From Paraconiothyrium sp. Pb-2020 (Eukaryota; Ascomycota; Dothideomycetes; Pleosporales; Didymosphaeriaceae), in contig JAJUBI010000005.1 in assembly GCA_022419385.1 (NCBI GenBank), forward strand, positions 1,736,001 to 1,800,000: a stretch of 64,000 nt of DNA, in the 5' to 3' direction. Both the position numbers and the translations under genes were made by a program. This document shows, in pieces, positions 52,684 to 64,000 of this stretch (position 1 is the stretch's first letter; each line of letters begins with the position of its first letter). Under the pieces are notes generated by a model. It was not told where the DNA came from. It searched no databases and saw nothing but the letters and a program-made list of their open reading frames with translations.

Positions 52684-55600
52684 CTACGTAGCAACTCCCT
52701 TCAGCTCTGCAACCCATCCGTCAACCCACTTCTCGACCCAGTCCTTTCCTATAGCAGGCATGCCATTCAACGTCCCACTTTGAGATGTTGCATGATCCAA
52801 GTCCCACTTGATAGCTTTCTCGCTATTGAGCAGACGCGCTTCGTAAAACTCTTGCAGCCTGACAGCTGGATATGTGCGGACCAGATCCGCTGCATCATCG
52901 CCAGAGAAATTGTCTACAGTTTCCTGCAACTTCTCGAGCCAAACTCTTGCGGTAACAACGCTCAGGGCCTTACCAGTACGCTCCTTGACGCTAGAGACGA
53001 CCACCGGGACGAGTTCTTTCCATGACGTGACCTTCGGGTTTAGTAAATTGAAGACTTCGGCGCCATGCGTGTTGCCATTTGTTGCCGCACCCTTCGTCGT
53101 TGGTCTCGACAGTGAGCCGGACCCAAGCTCTACAAGCACTTCAGACAGGAGGTCAACTGGAATCCAGTCAACCTGATCCAATTCTGCACCCAGATCTTCC
53201 GGTAAAACACCTAGGTTGATTGACGTGACCACCAAGCTCGGTAGCCATTCCGCCGTGTTCCATAGCGTACTCAAGCCCTCGCCAACAGCGCCCGCAATCT
53301 GCCCGACACGAGCGAAGGCTACAGGCAAGTTTAACTTCCGTGCCGCAGCGTCACAAAGCAACTCCGAAACAAGCTTCGACTTGGAATATCCGATCTCGTA
53401 AGGTGCATTGAAGTCACGTACGACTTGCTCGGGAATGGCTGGAGCGGGTGTCACCCGCGGCAATTGTGCGACGGAGCTAATCGACGATATGTAGAGTATT
53501 TTTGGTGGATCCGAGCGACTCGCTGCTAGGCGGAAGAGGTTCGTCATACCGTCAAACTGCGAACGGAAAGCCTTGAGAGGCAAGATGAAGTTCACAGTCC
53601 AAGCGTTGTGGATAATAAGCGTAGTTGTTGAGCGCAGATTCTCGTATGTCTTCTCCTCGAGACCGAGGTTAGGCTGGTCCAGAGTTACTTGTAAGAAAGT
53701 GACCCGGTGGTTTTGGTTAGGTAATTGGGACTTTTGGCCTTCAGCCCTGGTGGCATGAAGTTCTTTTGCATTCGAACGCCTGTTCAGGCAGTAGATATGC
53801 GAGATGGTGGGGCGGGTCAGCAGTGCTTCGAGGAGTTGTGCACCTAGAGAGCCCGTGGAGCCAGTAAGGATGACGACTTCGCCATTGCTATCGCTTGATG
53901 TACGTGGCTGCTGTCCGATCTGGCCAATGACCGGCTCGTACTCTTTCATCAAGCTACCGATCTCAGAATGATCGTCGTCCACCTTTGCGGTCCCGTTCGT
54001 AGTGACATCGATGGTGTTGTTACTTCCATTCACAATGTACTGCGTGAGTGACTCAAGACTAGGATTGTTATAAACAACGGACAATTCGAGCTCAGGTTGG
54101 CCGAGGCCATGTCTCAGAGCCCGAACCAACCTGACCCCCATCAAAGAGTCCATCCCTTTGTCGAAGAAACTCTTCCCGTTATCTTCAAGAAGACTAGGCT
54201 CGATCTGGAATATGACTTTGTTCAACCACTCGCTGACTTGATGAGCATCCTTGGTATCCAAAGATGCGTGCTCGATCCCCGTGAGAACAGTGTCCGCCTC
54301 TAGATACACATTATCAATCTCGGTAGCGTACAACGCGATAGTACCCTGTCGTTGTATGGTACCCTTTCCAGAACGGATCATAGGCTTGTCCGGGCTCGTG
54401 AGAATGACCATGGCTTTCTCAACGCGTGCGTGAGCCGGTGCAGTCTGATTAGCTCGATCGATTGAAGGCCAGATCTTATCAATGAACGTGTCTTGCTCTT
54501 CCTTGGTCAACTGCCCCAGCTTAGGTGCAGTCTCAACAAGTAGACCTGCTTGGAACCTTTGCATGCCGAATACTAGAGCTTGGACGACATCATCGTTGCT
54601 GGAGATGATAGATTGCTCCATTGACACTGGGTTTGTCTTTTCGCCGTTGAGGAACACGATAATGTCGTCTGCTCGAGCCTTCCAGGCCCAACAATCCGGA
54701 ATTGTGGGGTGTTTGATGAAAAGGTCCCTTGTGCGGTACTCATCCTGGTCCTTCAGGACTGGACCAATAGTGAAGGGCATCATATGCTTCTCATACCTCG
54801 GATCCTTCTTGAATACCAACTCGTAGAGTCCAGGCGAGTTCTCTTCGAATATACATCCCAACTCCGGATGAGGTAGCACATAATGCCAGTCCAGCCTCGT
54901 CATCTGTGGCGTTCGAAGCTGAGCAATGAGCCCAAACTCAGATGCGCCGTGATTGTTTTGAATGGGCATCTTGGCGGCAATCTTATCACCTATTGCTTGC
55001 GGGAGGTCACCGCCCGCGTAGAGGATGAGCTCTAGATTCTCCGCGCAGTAGTCTAACAGTTCCGGTTTCTGACTGAGGTCGGCAATGATGGACGGTACGA
55101 GGAAGGCTACATCTGCATGGGCTGTCCTCAGCGCTTGGACTATGCTCTCGGCCGTGGGAAGAGCACCAGATAATGGAGCAATAGAGACAGTGCCAAATGG
55201 TGGGCTGTGAACGAGGTGAATAGCGATTCCGGCAGCCTGATTCACGGTAAGCTGGATTTGTTCAATGAGTGGCGCGATATGCTTACGTGAAAAGGTGGGA
55301 ATGTGTTCAACATGCGCTTCCCTTGATGAAGCTTGTCAATGGATTGAAATCCAGAGGGAGGCTCTAGAGCGCAGTAATTCTGATGTCTCGCCGCTGTCTC
55401 GTGAGTCCATATTAGCGGCTTGGGTATACCAGTGGAACCCGAAGTATGTCTGCAGAGGTTAATTGATATACTAAAAGCAGCAGCTGGGGGAAAGAGCATA
55501 CACTACCACAAGCGGATCTGTGCAAGCTGATGCGTATGTCTTGTTGTATGCATAATGAGGGTAATCTTTCTCGAGGAGATCGGTTACGCTTGGAACATGC

Positions 55601-56095
55601 AAGTGCTTCATAGGGTGAGCGCTCAGTATGTGCTCTGTCGCCGGTGGAGCTGGCTCTGGCGTGAGCAGGACTTGACATTGTAGCCTGTCGAACAACCCGC
55701 CATGGGCGGCGACACTGTTTCGTGGAGAGGTGAAGAAAGCCTATATGATTACAAATTAACAGGAGACCGCTGCGAGAGATAAGGGAACATACCACATAGC
55801 CAGCCTTGACAGCTCCGAGCAGCAAAGCAGTGTATCGCACGTCGTTTGGCCCAAAGTACGCTAGAACATCGAAGTTCTCTGACTTCCCTAACGTGTCGCT
55901 CAGCCACCAAGCAAAACCATTGACAGCATTCGCAAAGTCCTTGTATGTGACAGTCCGATAACCCTCGTCATAGGTCGTTGGAGAATTGGGATATAAGGCG
56001 TACGGTGCCGAAGGTGCTACCTTGGCCAAATGGTCTATGATGTTGGGAATGAGTTCCTCGCGCCAGTTTGAGATCTGCGCATGATTCTGCACCAT
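52684..56095 (-). CDS. NRPS-like adenylating reductase (A-T-R)
   Basis: Activates a carboxylic acid as AMP ester, loads it on a carrier domain and reduces it to an aldehyde or alcohol. Four exons: 55793-56095, 55502-55740, 55287-55449 and 52684-55236; 1085 residues. Adenylation motifs are HTSGSTGIPKPLIWTH (exon 3), NNHGASEFG, YRTRDLF and ARADDIIVFLNGEK. The carrier domain has FDKGMDSLMGV, Ser near residue 599. The reductase domain starts with LTGSTGSLGAQ near 693 and carries the YSKSK motif near 853. There is no condensation domain. Domain order resembles fungal aryl-acid and amino-adipate-type reductases, but it is not the full-length Lys2. Neighbouring PKS and membrane-protein genes suggest secondary metabolism. 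Confidence 0.93.
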
Positions 56096-57536
56096 ATTGT
56101 TTAGAAGACAAGCAAAGTGATTATTGAAGAGGTTGATCAGATGTTAGCGCAGCGAGTCACCGTGATATCCGGAGTGCTTGGGATGTGCAGCAATAAACAA
56201 GCCAGAAGGGGAATGCACATGGAAATGCTCGATGTAGGTCTGCTCTTTTTAGGTCAGCGCTGTAGGCGGGGATTGCGTTTGGTCATTGCCGCAGCAGGAC
56301 AGAAAATGTGGCACGGTATCGATGCCCTGTATCCGTGCCGCACACCTCGAGCAACGAGCAACGTACCATACTCAGCCCCCGGCCCATACAGACGTGGGTC
56401 TGCACACTTTCCGCAATCTACGTTGCGGCGTCTCGCTCACACAGGGGATGCAATTGCGTCTCCAAGGTGGGACCGGGCGTCGTAGCGCCCGTTGTCGACA
56501 TGGAGGCATCCCCGCACGGAGCTTTAAGGAGTCGACAGGGGTTCGATCCTTCCATCGACCTTTGGTACCCGCAAGCGGCCGTTGCTCAGAGGGAATCGGC
56601 CGTGCCTGCCGCGCATCGGCCCCAAAGCGGCACAGAAGCGTGCCCGGGGTCGTCATGTGCGGCGGACATGGGGGCGGGACGATTAGACTTACGACCTAAG
56701 CTCCTCGCCCCTGACCTTATGCCAACCCCAATCCTACCTACCTCTAGCCCTAATCCTGGCGCCGTTGAGTGTGATCAAACCCTAGGTCGAGTGATTCAAT
56801 GCATGCTGACCTGCGCTCGACGGCCCTCAGTGCGAGGCGCGTGTATTGATTGGTGGAAATAGCGCCTTCCTCGTCGGGACTAGAATACCCACAATTTCAA
56901 GACGAGCAGGTGCAAGGGACGCGGCCTCGACTTCGGACTTGGAGAGGCATGTCTGCATTTGCATGCTCTCGGGCTTCACATGTAACGGCGACACAATAAG
57001 CAATGGATCTACGCTAAGTCTTGACGGCGCGATATCAAGGCTTCAAAAGGTAAGCTGGTGCCCGTGTTGGCAAAGCTTGATGCTACTGTACATTGGAAAT
57101 ACTGCCTTGGGACACCGCGTCGACATGGGGGCGCGATTTAACGCGACGAGCATGGCAATGCCGAGGCAGATCAAGTCAATGTGGGGATGCAAGAACGCGA
57201 CAACATTAATTATGCCTTCTACCGCTGATATTGGATTGTCCACTCGTGCGAAAAAAGTGGTCTATGATATTGGCATTCTCCGTGGAACGAGCAAACGGCC
57301 CGTGGGGGCTCGATCGGTGAGCAAGTCCGTCAGCGGCTCAAATTCATGTACAGTTCACCTATCAGTGCCGGCTTCACCGTTACACGACATGCAGAAGCCG
57401 AGACAAACCCGTCCCCACGGTAAAGCTTCTTTGGAGTGCGAAGAAGTGTCCAGACATCTTTCCGACTCAAGGGCAAGAGTTCAATAAACATTACCGGCCG
57501 TGAGGCATCTATTCCCGATCGTACAGAGCGCACTAT
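56096..57536. other. Intergenic region without a recognisable gene
   Basis: Several overlapping plus-strand frames (for example 56308-56862, 184 codons; 56846-57487, 213 codons) have unlikely composition and no motifs. It should include the NRPS-like promoter. A T-arm-like string near 56555 was examined and rejected as a tRNA. Confidence 0.5.
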
Positions 57537-58756
57537 CTATTTTGTCGCCCACGAATTCTGGATTTCTGTCGTCACCGTGATACCACCTGACCCTTGTCCT
57601 GGCGACGACGGTGCATGCCGCTCCGAACTCGCTCGCAGTATGTGCACGTTGCCACTGGAAGCATCATCGTCCTCGTCCAATTCAGTAAAACCATTGCCCA
57701 TTTTCTTCACGTTCCTGAGTGGAACAGCGCCTCCTTCTGCTGCACCATTGCGTTGCCCGGTACCGTACCCCGATGGGTTCGAGCTTTTCACGCTCGTTCT
57801 GAAGCTCCCGAAAAGTCTTGATCTCCCCACGCGTTCGAGCAGCGGTCTATAAGTCAAAAGACACGCCGAGATGAGGTATATACCAGGCTCGGCGACAGTC
57901 CAAATGATGAGCTCGACCGCATCGTAGGTTCCATCGGTGAACGAGTTCGTAACAAAGAACGTGTGGAACCTTAGTATTGATGCCACAAGGCCGCTTCAAG
58001 ATGAGTTAGCAAACTTTGACCAACGACAACTATCGGCTGCTTGATGACTTACAGACTGCCAACGAGGAACGTAAATGTCAAAGCGATCTTGATGCGCTTC
58101 GTATTGTGCAGACTCCAGACAATCGGCAATGGGAGCGCGAGCATAACCACATCTGTCGCGATGTTGGGTACGCTCGTCCAAACGAAAAACGATTCCTTGT
58201 CGATGCATTTCGCTCCTGGCAGCGTGGGATTGTAATTCGCCTTGAAAGGCTTGCACGCGGCCAAAGAGACAATCGTGTTCGCGATTGAGCCTGCGATAAG
58301 AATGCCCGCTATCGTATAGACAGTAATCCGGGCCACTCTTTGTGGAAACAATCGTCTGTAAAGTGCCAGAACAGCCAGCTTGGGGATGTTGACGTCGACA
58401 AAGTACAGTGTTGCAAGGACAAGGAGGTATTTGCCCCAATTGAGCACCTTTTCGGGCTCATGTTCTTCCAGGTAGCCGAGATGCTGGCCTACGCCTGCGT
58501 AGGTAACTGAAGCTGAAGCAAGACGGTGAGCATCTTCTATCGACTTTTAAGGAAGCAACGTACCGACTCCAACTCCGCCCAGTATGAGTTGCGATATCAG
58601 AGAGACTACAACAAGAGCATCTTCAAGCGGGTGGCTCTGACCCACCACAAGCCATCGGGAGTAGAAGCGCAATGCTACTGCGATGACCTCCAATGGCGTA
58701 AAAAAGCCAGTGAATACCTGTAGACGCCACCCAATGTTTGCGGAACTTGTAGACAT
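57537..58756 (-). CDS. Seven-TM rhodopsin-domain fungal integral membrane protein
   Basis: Member of the large ascomycete family of seven-helix 'rhodopsin-like' membrane proteins, some linked to CFEM-type GPCRs. Three exons, 58564-58756, 58053-58506 and 57537-57993, 303 residues from the ATG at 58756. Helices include VFTGFFTPLEVIAVALRFYS, DALVVVSLISQLILGGVGV, YLLVLATLYFVDVNIPKLAV, ITVYTIAGILIAGSIANTIV, NIATDVVMLALPLPIVWSLH, a segment through IALTFTFLVGSLGLVASILR, and VELIIWTVAEPGIYLISACL. Family marks are LALYRRLFP and KCIDKESFF. The tail is polar with GTGQRNGAAEGG. No retinal lysine is implied. Ligand unknown. Confidence 0.92.
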
Positions 58757-59903
58757 GACGACTACGGTGACGCCAGAAACTCGACCAGAGGAAGACCTTT
58801 GCTGCGCGTATGGAGAAATGTTAGATAACGGACCAAGGAACGGGGACCACTGCACTGCAGAAATCACGGAACTTTACGATCGAACGTTCCTCTGGCGAGG
58901 CATGCCGTCTCGGAAATGGCTGCGTCGCGTCAAAGCCCCAAAAGGAAGGCGCCCCAGGCCCTGCATGTTTTCTGCATCTTCGGGAATGCAGACATTGGAT
59001 CGTCAACCCTCTGATGCCAGCCTTGCAGTTCTGACACTCCTTGCCCTAAGCTGACTGTAATGCGAACGTCGTGCTGGGATGCGGCATAAAACCCATACCC
59101 TGGACGTGGGAAGATGCGGCGTCAACATCGGCGACGTGCTGCCGACATGGCCGCCCACCACCCATCTCGACTCCCGACTAGCCCACCTGCACCGTGTCTT
59201 ACAACAAGTGGGTACTCCGGGATGGAGACCAAAACGCCCCACAGTATCGGCTCGCCGCGATACAGTAAAGCGGACCCCATTTATTCTTACCTCGCCTTTC
59301 CCAGCGCGCTGCTTTGCGGCAGATGCGGCTTCGTTGGGGTGAATACATCGAACCAATCCGACCCGTCTACCTGCATGACGATGTGATTGAACATGTACGC
59401 GTAGCAGGATCCGCGATCATTTCTATGTACGTATGCTCGTTCGGACTCCGATCCTTGTCGACATCAAAAAGCCGTGACAAGTTCAAACCTAGTGTCGTCT
59501 GCAGCTAAGTCTGTGCGCAATCGACCGGGAGGAATCGAAGGAATGATCTACGCGCAAGTGTAGCAACGCGCAGATGCTTGAACGCGACTAGTCCCAGTAC
59601 TACCGAGGAACGGTGACATCCCCGACCAAATTTCTCCGTTATCGCGATGGCCTCATGCTCTCAAAACGGCAAGAGTGAACATCGATGGCCAGGTTGACAG
59701 AGTCGCCAGGAAGAGCAAGGTCTGGCACAGCCTTTGGCGCGGCACTTAGATTACTGCTGCAAGACAAGGCAGCATCAGGGCGGCGAAGCAGTAGATAGGA
59801 GAGACTAGCAAGGTTTCTCTTGACACTCGTTACTCTTCTTACAAGTATCTGCTACAAGCGCCCCAAGCTGGTCATTTCCCATACTAATCATCTATCTCAC
59901 AAC
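58757..59903. promoter_or_regulatory. Divergent promoter region of the membrane protein and the PKS
   Basis: About 1.1 kb between divergent starts. No gene recognised. No clear TATA box near the PKS start. Confidence 0.4.
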
Positions 59904-62900
59904 ATGGCTCCCATGAGACATTCCCCCATAGCCGTTATTGGCCTCCAATGCCGTTTCCCAGGTGGCGCCGTCTCACCTGAGAAACTATGGGAAACCTTAG
60001 CATCAGGTAGCAATACCTGGTCCCAGGTACCGTCAGATCGGTTTAACGAGGATGTTTTCTTCCATCCAGATCCTGATGATTCGAATGGCTCCAACAATCA
60101 TCGGGGTGGACACTTCTTGAACGAGGACATAAGAAATTTTGACAATGATTTCTTCAACAGTGAGTCCCTCTTGGAGACTTTGATCTCTTTTGACTGTAGA
60201 AATCCTTAGATTATCTCTAAGAAACTACAACCACGCAAAATCCACCGCCAAATAAATCCATGAGAGACCAAGACTGTCACTGTCACTGACTGTCTGTGCA
60301 GTATCCGCTCAAGAAGCTGCGGCGATGGACCCACAGCAGCGGCTCTTGCTGGAAGTTGTGTACGAGGCTCTAGAGAGTGCAGGACAGCAACAACAGAGGA
60401 TCAGAGGATCCGAAACCTCGGTACACGTAGCCTTGTTTGCCCGAGATTACGACCGAAACCTATACAAGGACACTTTGAACATCCCGCGATATCAGGTCAC
60501 CGGCACCGGTGACGCAATCGCGGCAAATCGAATCTCCTATGTCTTTGACTTCACGGGACCCTCTGTCACCCTAGACACAGGGTGCTCTGGGGGCTTAGTG
60601 GCTGTACACCAGGCATGTAACTCCCTCAGGCTAGGAGAAAGTGACATGGCCATTGCAGCAGCAGCGAACCTCATAATTGGCCCCGACCAACAAGTTGGTT
60701 TGAGTAACCTGCATATGCTCAGCGAAGAAGGCAGATCATATCCTTTTGACGACCGGGGCGCCGGGTACGGAAGGGGGGAAGGCGTTGCTGCCCTCATATT
60801 GAAGCCCTTGGAGAAGGCTATAGCAGACCGGGATCCGATCCGTGGAGTCATTCTAGGTAGCGCGGTCAACCAGGACGGGCGCACCATCGAAGGAATTACT
60901 CACCCAAGCACCTCAGCACAGATAGCCCTAGAGAGACGGCTTTATCGACAGCTGAATCTTGACCCTGCGAGCATATCTTATGTGGAAGCGCATGGTACCG
61001 GCACTGCTGCAGGTGATCGAGTTGAGATAGACGCATTGGCCGAGGTCTTCTGCAACGAGTCGAGGACTAAGCCCCTTCATGTGGGTTCTATCAAGTCCAA
61101 CTTAGGTCACCTGGAGTGCGCGAGTGGACTGGCTGGACTGTTCAAGAGCCTACTCCTCATTGAAAACCGCTGCATCCCACCAAATGCCGATTTCAAGAAC
61201 GCCAAAGAGGTGCTTCGGCTCGATGAGCGGAAAATAGTAGTACCATCTACTCCTCTACCATGGCCTGAGCTCGACGATGCAAGGGTCTCTGTCAATAGCT
61301 TTGGATATGGAGGAACAAACGCGCATATTGTGATCGAGGGGGCTCCTCAGTGCAATCCCACCGCGGCAGCGCCGTCCGTAGACATCCCAAAGCTGTTCGT
61401 CTTGTCAGCAAAGAGTGAGATCTCTCTGATCAGTATGATACGGCAATATCAAAACTGGACGACAGCCCAAGCACCACATCTGCCGCTATCGGCGCTCTCT
61501 CATACACTTTCAACGCGTCGCACACATCATCCTTGGAGGCTCAGCTGCGTCGCGAAAGATGGTCAAGGCCTGGTCGATCAGCTTGCACATGCCGCGCGCT
61601 CGTTCATGCCAACTGTTAGCTCAGAGCAGCTTTCGCTCAACTTCGTGTTCACTGGCCAAGGAGCATCTTGGCCAACGATGGGTCGTGAGCTTCTTGTGGT
61701 CAATCCGACCTCTGCTTTCGCGACGTCCATGCGGCACTCAACTGATGTTCTTATTCATCTTGGTGCTAGATGGAACCTGATCGACGAGATCCTACGCGAA
61801 GCTGAGGATTCACGTCTACATACAGCCGAACTTGCCCAGCCAGCAACAACAGCTATACAGATTGCTTTGGTGGATCTGCTGAGGAGTATCGGTGTACATG
61901 CAGATGCTGTCATTGGACATTCGAGCGGAGAGATTGCGGCAGCATACGCGGCAGGTCATGTCTCGCAAGCCACTGCTCTCCGGATTGCATATTGCCGCGG
62001 TGTCGCGACCAGCATGAGAAGTACGAAAGCTCCGCGCAGAGGCGCTATGCTTGCAGTCGGTCTTGACGAGGACGAGGTATCTGTACACATTAAAACCCTC
62101 ATTCAGGGCATCGTCTCTGTCGCCTGCGCTAATAGTCCTCAAAACACAACGGTCTCCGGAGACGAGGAAGCCATCGATGAGCTTGCTACAGTACTGAGCA
62201 AATTGGACATCTTCAACCGCAAACTACGTGTAGATGCAGCTTACCATTCTCATCACATGCGAGATGTCGTTGAGGACTACAGAGGCCTCATGGGCTTGTT
62301 GGAACTGGAGAAGCCAGCGAGATTGCCAGCATTCTTCTCAACAGTTCTTGCAGCAGAGAAAGACACTGGATTCGATTCTAGGTACTGGTGTGACAACCTG
62401 GTGTCCAAAGTGAGGTTTAAGGAAGGAATTCAACTACTTTGTCGCTCTCGAGCCGCAACACGTCATGTTTTCATCGAGATCGGCCCGCACAACGCGCTAG
62501 CCGGTCCGACCCGCCAATGCATCGCGGAATTGTCCAAACCTGTCAAGTACGACTACATATCACCTTTACGCAGAAGCATAGATGCCGTTCAAAGTGTTCT
62601 AGAGGTCTTGGGGTCGCTATTTGAGCGCGGAAGATTGAACAACTTTTCCCTTCTCTCCGTCCTGGATCCGGCGCAGAAAACTGCCTCAGTCCTGCACAAC
62701 CTCCCATCCTATAGCTGGAATCATTCGAAGAAGCACTGGCACGAGTCACGCATCAGCAGGGAACATCGCTTCCGTAGGCATCCATACCATGACCTTGTGG
62801 GTCTGCGAAGTTTGGAGGCAACAACGCTCGAACCAAGATGGAGACACATGATAAGCTTGGCCAGCCTGCCTTGGCTAGCAGACCATGTGGTCGACGGCGT

Positions 62901-64000
62901 AACAGTCTTTCCTGGCTCAGGGTACCTATGTATGGCAATCGAAGCCATCTCTCAACTTGCCCAAGAGCACCTGCCACATGACCAACGATACCAGGTGGTT
63001 CTGCGGGACATAGAGTTTCTGAAAGCTTTACTTGTACCCGAATCGCCTCAGAGAACCGAAGTCCAGCTCAGCTTTTCGCCGGTTGCCTCGGGAACCGACA
63101 AGAGCAAGGAACTCGCGTTCCACTTCCGTGTGGCGGCTTTCAACCAGAGCTACTCCTGGGACGAGCATTGTCGAGGGTACGTTGAGGTCAAGACAATTGA
63201 GGCTGAGAAAGGTTTAACGGCGCTCAATGGCTATGCTCGTGAGAAGATGCTTGGTTCAGGACAACTATATCAGCAACTGAGCGACAACGGCAATTCCTAT
63301 GGACCAATGTTTAACGGGATTGAACATATGTCTTTGGAAGACACCCGTGCACACGCCACTGTGGCTATTCCTCACGTGGCCGAGGTCATGCCTGCAAACC
63401 ACATGCAGCCTCACACCATACATCCGACCACACTGGACATCATTATGCACACTAGCTTACCGCTCGCGTTACAGAAATTTGGGCCTGGCTCTCTCATGCC
63501 TATTCACATCGGCGAGCTTATCGTGTCTACTGGAATTGACAACGCCCCCGGGTCAAAGATCTCTGTACACACTAAGCTTGCGTCCGCCGAGGCCAGAACA
63601 GCTGAAGTAGGCATCGAAGCCGTCAACGATCGCGATGGCGTCTCCAGTGTCTCATTCTCCGGGGTGAAGCTGCGGTTCTTGCCTGCTACAGCACCCGTGA
63701 AGAGTTCCGTACAGGAGATCAAGAAGTCCTGCTGGAATGTGGGTTGGGACGTCGACGAAAATCATCTGTCTGCTCACCACTTTAAGCCTGCTGAGCTGGA
63801 TGACAAGACAACACCATCGCTAAAGGACAAGGTCCGCATTATGAACCAAGCCACTGCGGGCTATATCCGGACCTGCATTGATGCCATCAACGGCGGACAA
63901 CTGCAAATAACTGATGAGCATCGATTGCTATTCGGCTGGATGCAACGCGAGTACCCTGTCCATAAAGGACTTTTACCAAAAGAACCCCTTGTCACAGGCA
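59904..64000 (+). CDS. Reducing-type iterative type I polyketide synthase, 5' part (right edge cuts it)
   Basis: Exon 1 is 59904-60159; a 142-bp intron follows, and exon 2 from 60302 stays open to the edge, giving about 1,318 residues so far. Ketosynthase: IAVIGLQCRFPGG, LDTGCSGGLVA with the active Cys near 178, VEAHGTGTAAGD and IKSNLGHLECASG. Acyltransferase: FTGQGASWPTMG, VIGHSSGEIAAAYAAGH with Ser near 624, and AYHSHHM. Dehydratase: ADHVVDGVTVFPGSGY with His near 946, and HPTTLDIIMH. This KS-AT-DH order is that of fungal highly reducing PKSs; methyltransferase, enoylreductase, ketoreductase and carrier domains would lie beyond 64000. It builds a reduced polyketide chain. The KS active-site motif differs from the usual DTACSSS. 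Confidence 0.95.

Noticed and set aside
56545..56575. T-arm-like GGGGTTCGATCC string suggesting a tRNA
   Set aside because: The T-stem is imperfect and no matching acceptor 5' strand, D-arm or anticodon arm was found upstream.
56308..57487. Two plus-strand frames of 184 and 213 codons
   Set aside because: Arginine/serine/proline-heavy chance-like composition, no motifs, no supporting introns.

Overview
This is a eukaryotic window from a filamentous ascomycete (Pezizomycotina, probably Dothideomycetes). The evidence is short spliceosomal introns of about 45-70 bp with GTAWGT donors and CTRAY branch sites, a CFEM protein, a fungal rhodopsin-type membrane protein, an NRPS-like reductase, a reducing PKS, and cytosolic leucyl-tRNA synthetase beside fungus-specific genes. 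I assembled the gene models by hand from reading frames, splice signals and family resemblance. No search was run, so product names are recognition calls.

Layout. Positions 1-12.2 kb hold conserved housekeeping and regulatory genes: a LIM-domain-binding (PtaB/Ldb1-type) co-regulator, a small membrane protein and cytosolic LeuRS. Positions 12.6-20.7 kb hold five sugar oxidoreductases: a Gfo/Idh/MocA dehydrogenase, a zinc polyol dehydrogenase, a KduD-type SDR, an aldo-keto reductase and myo-inositol oxygenase. Together they read as a myo-inositol to D-glucuronate to D-gluconate catabolic cluster. Positions 20.7-32 kb hold fungus-specific genes of unknown role (a two-TM protein, a 684-residue BTB-like protein, a coiled-coil protein) and anthranilate synthase component I. 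Positions 32.8-52.3 kb are rich in secreted proteins: CFEM, epoxide hydrolase, type-B carboxylesterase, GH2 glycosidase, trypsin-like protease, a beta-propeller protein and an 18-cysteine protein, with an AKR and a DUF4246 protein among them. Positions 52.7-64 kb look like a secondary-metabolite locus: an A-T-R NRPS-like reductase, a seven-TM rhodopsin-like protein, and the 5' part of a reducing PKS that runs off the right edge.

Points for a second look. Three conserved genes each carry one disabling change at a well-conserved place: an in-frame TAA in the LIM-binding gene, and single frameshifts in trpE and the GH2 gene. Residual assembly error is the simplest explanation, but real decay or recoding needs checking. 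Three introns appear to be GC-AG. The beta-propeller gene needs a 7-nt micro-exon. The inositol/glucuronate cluster is the most coherent multi-gene system in the window. I found no CRISPR array, rRNA, convincing tRNA, intact transposon or virus-like element.
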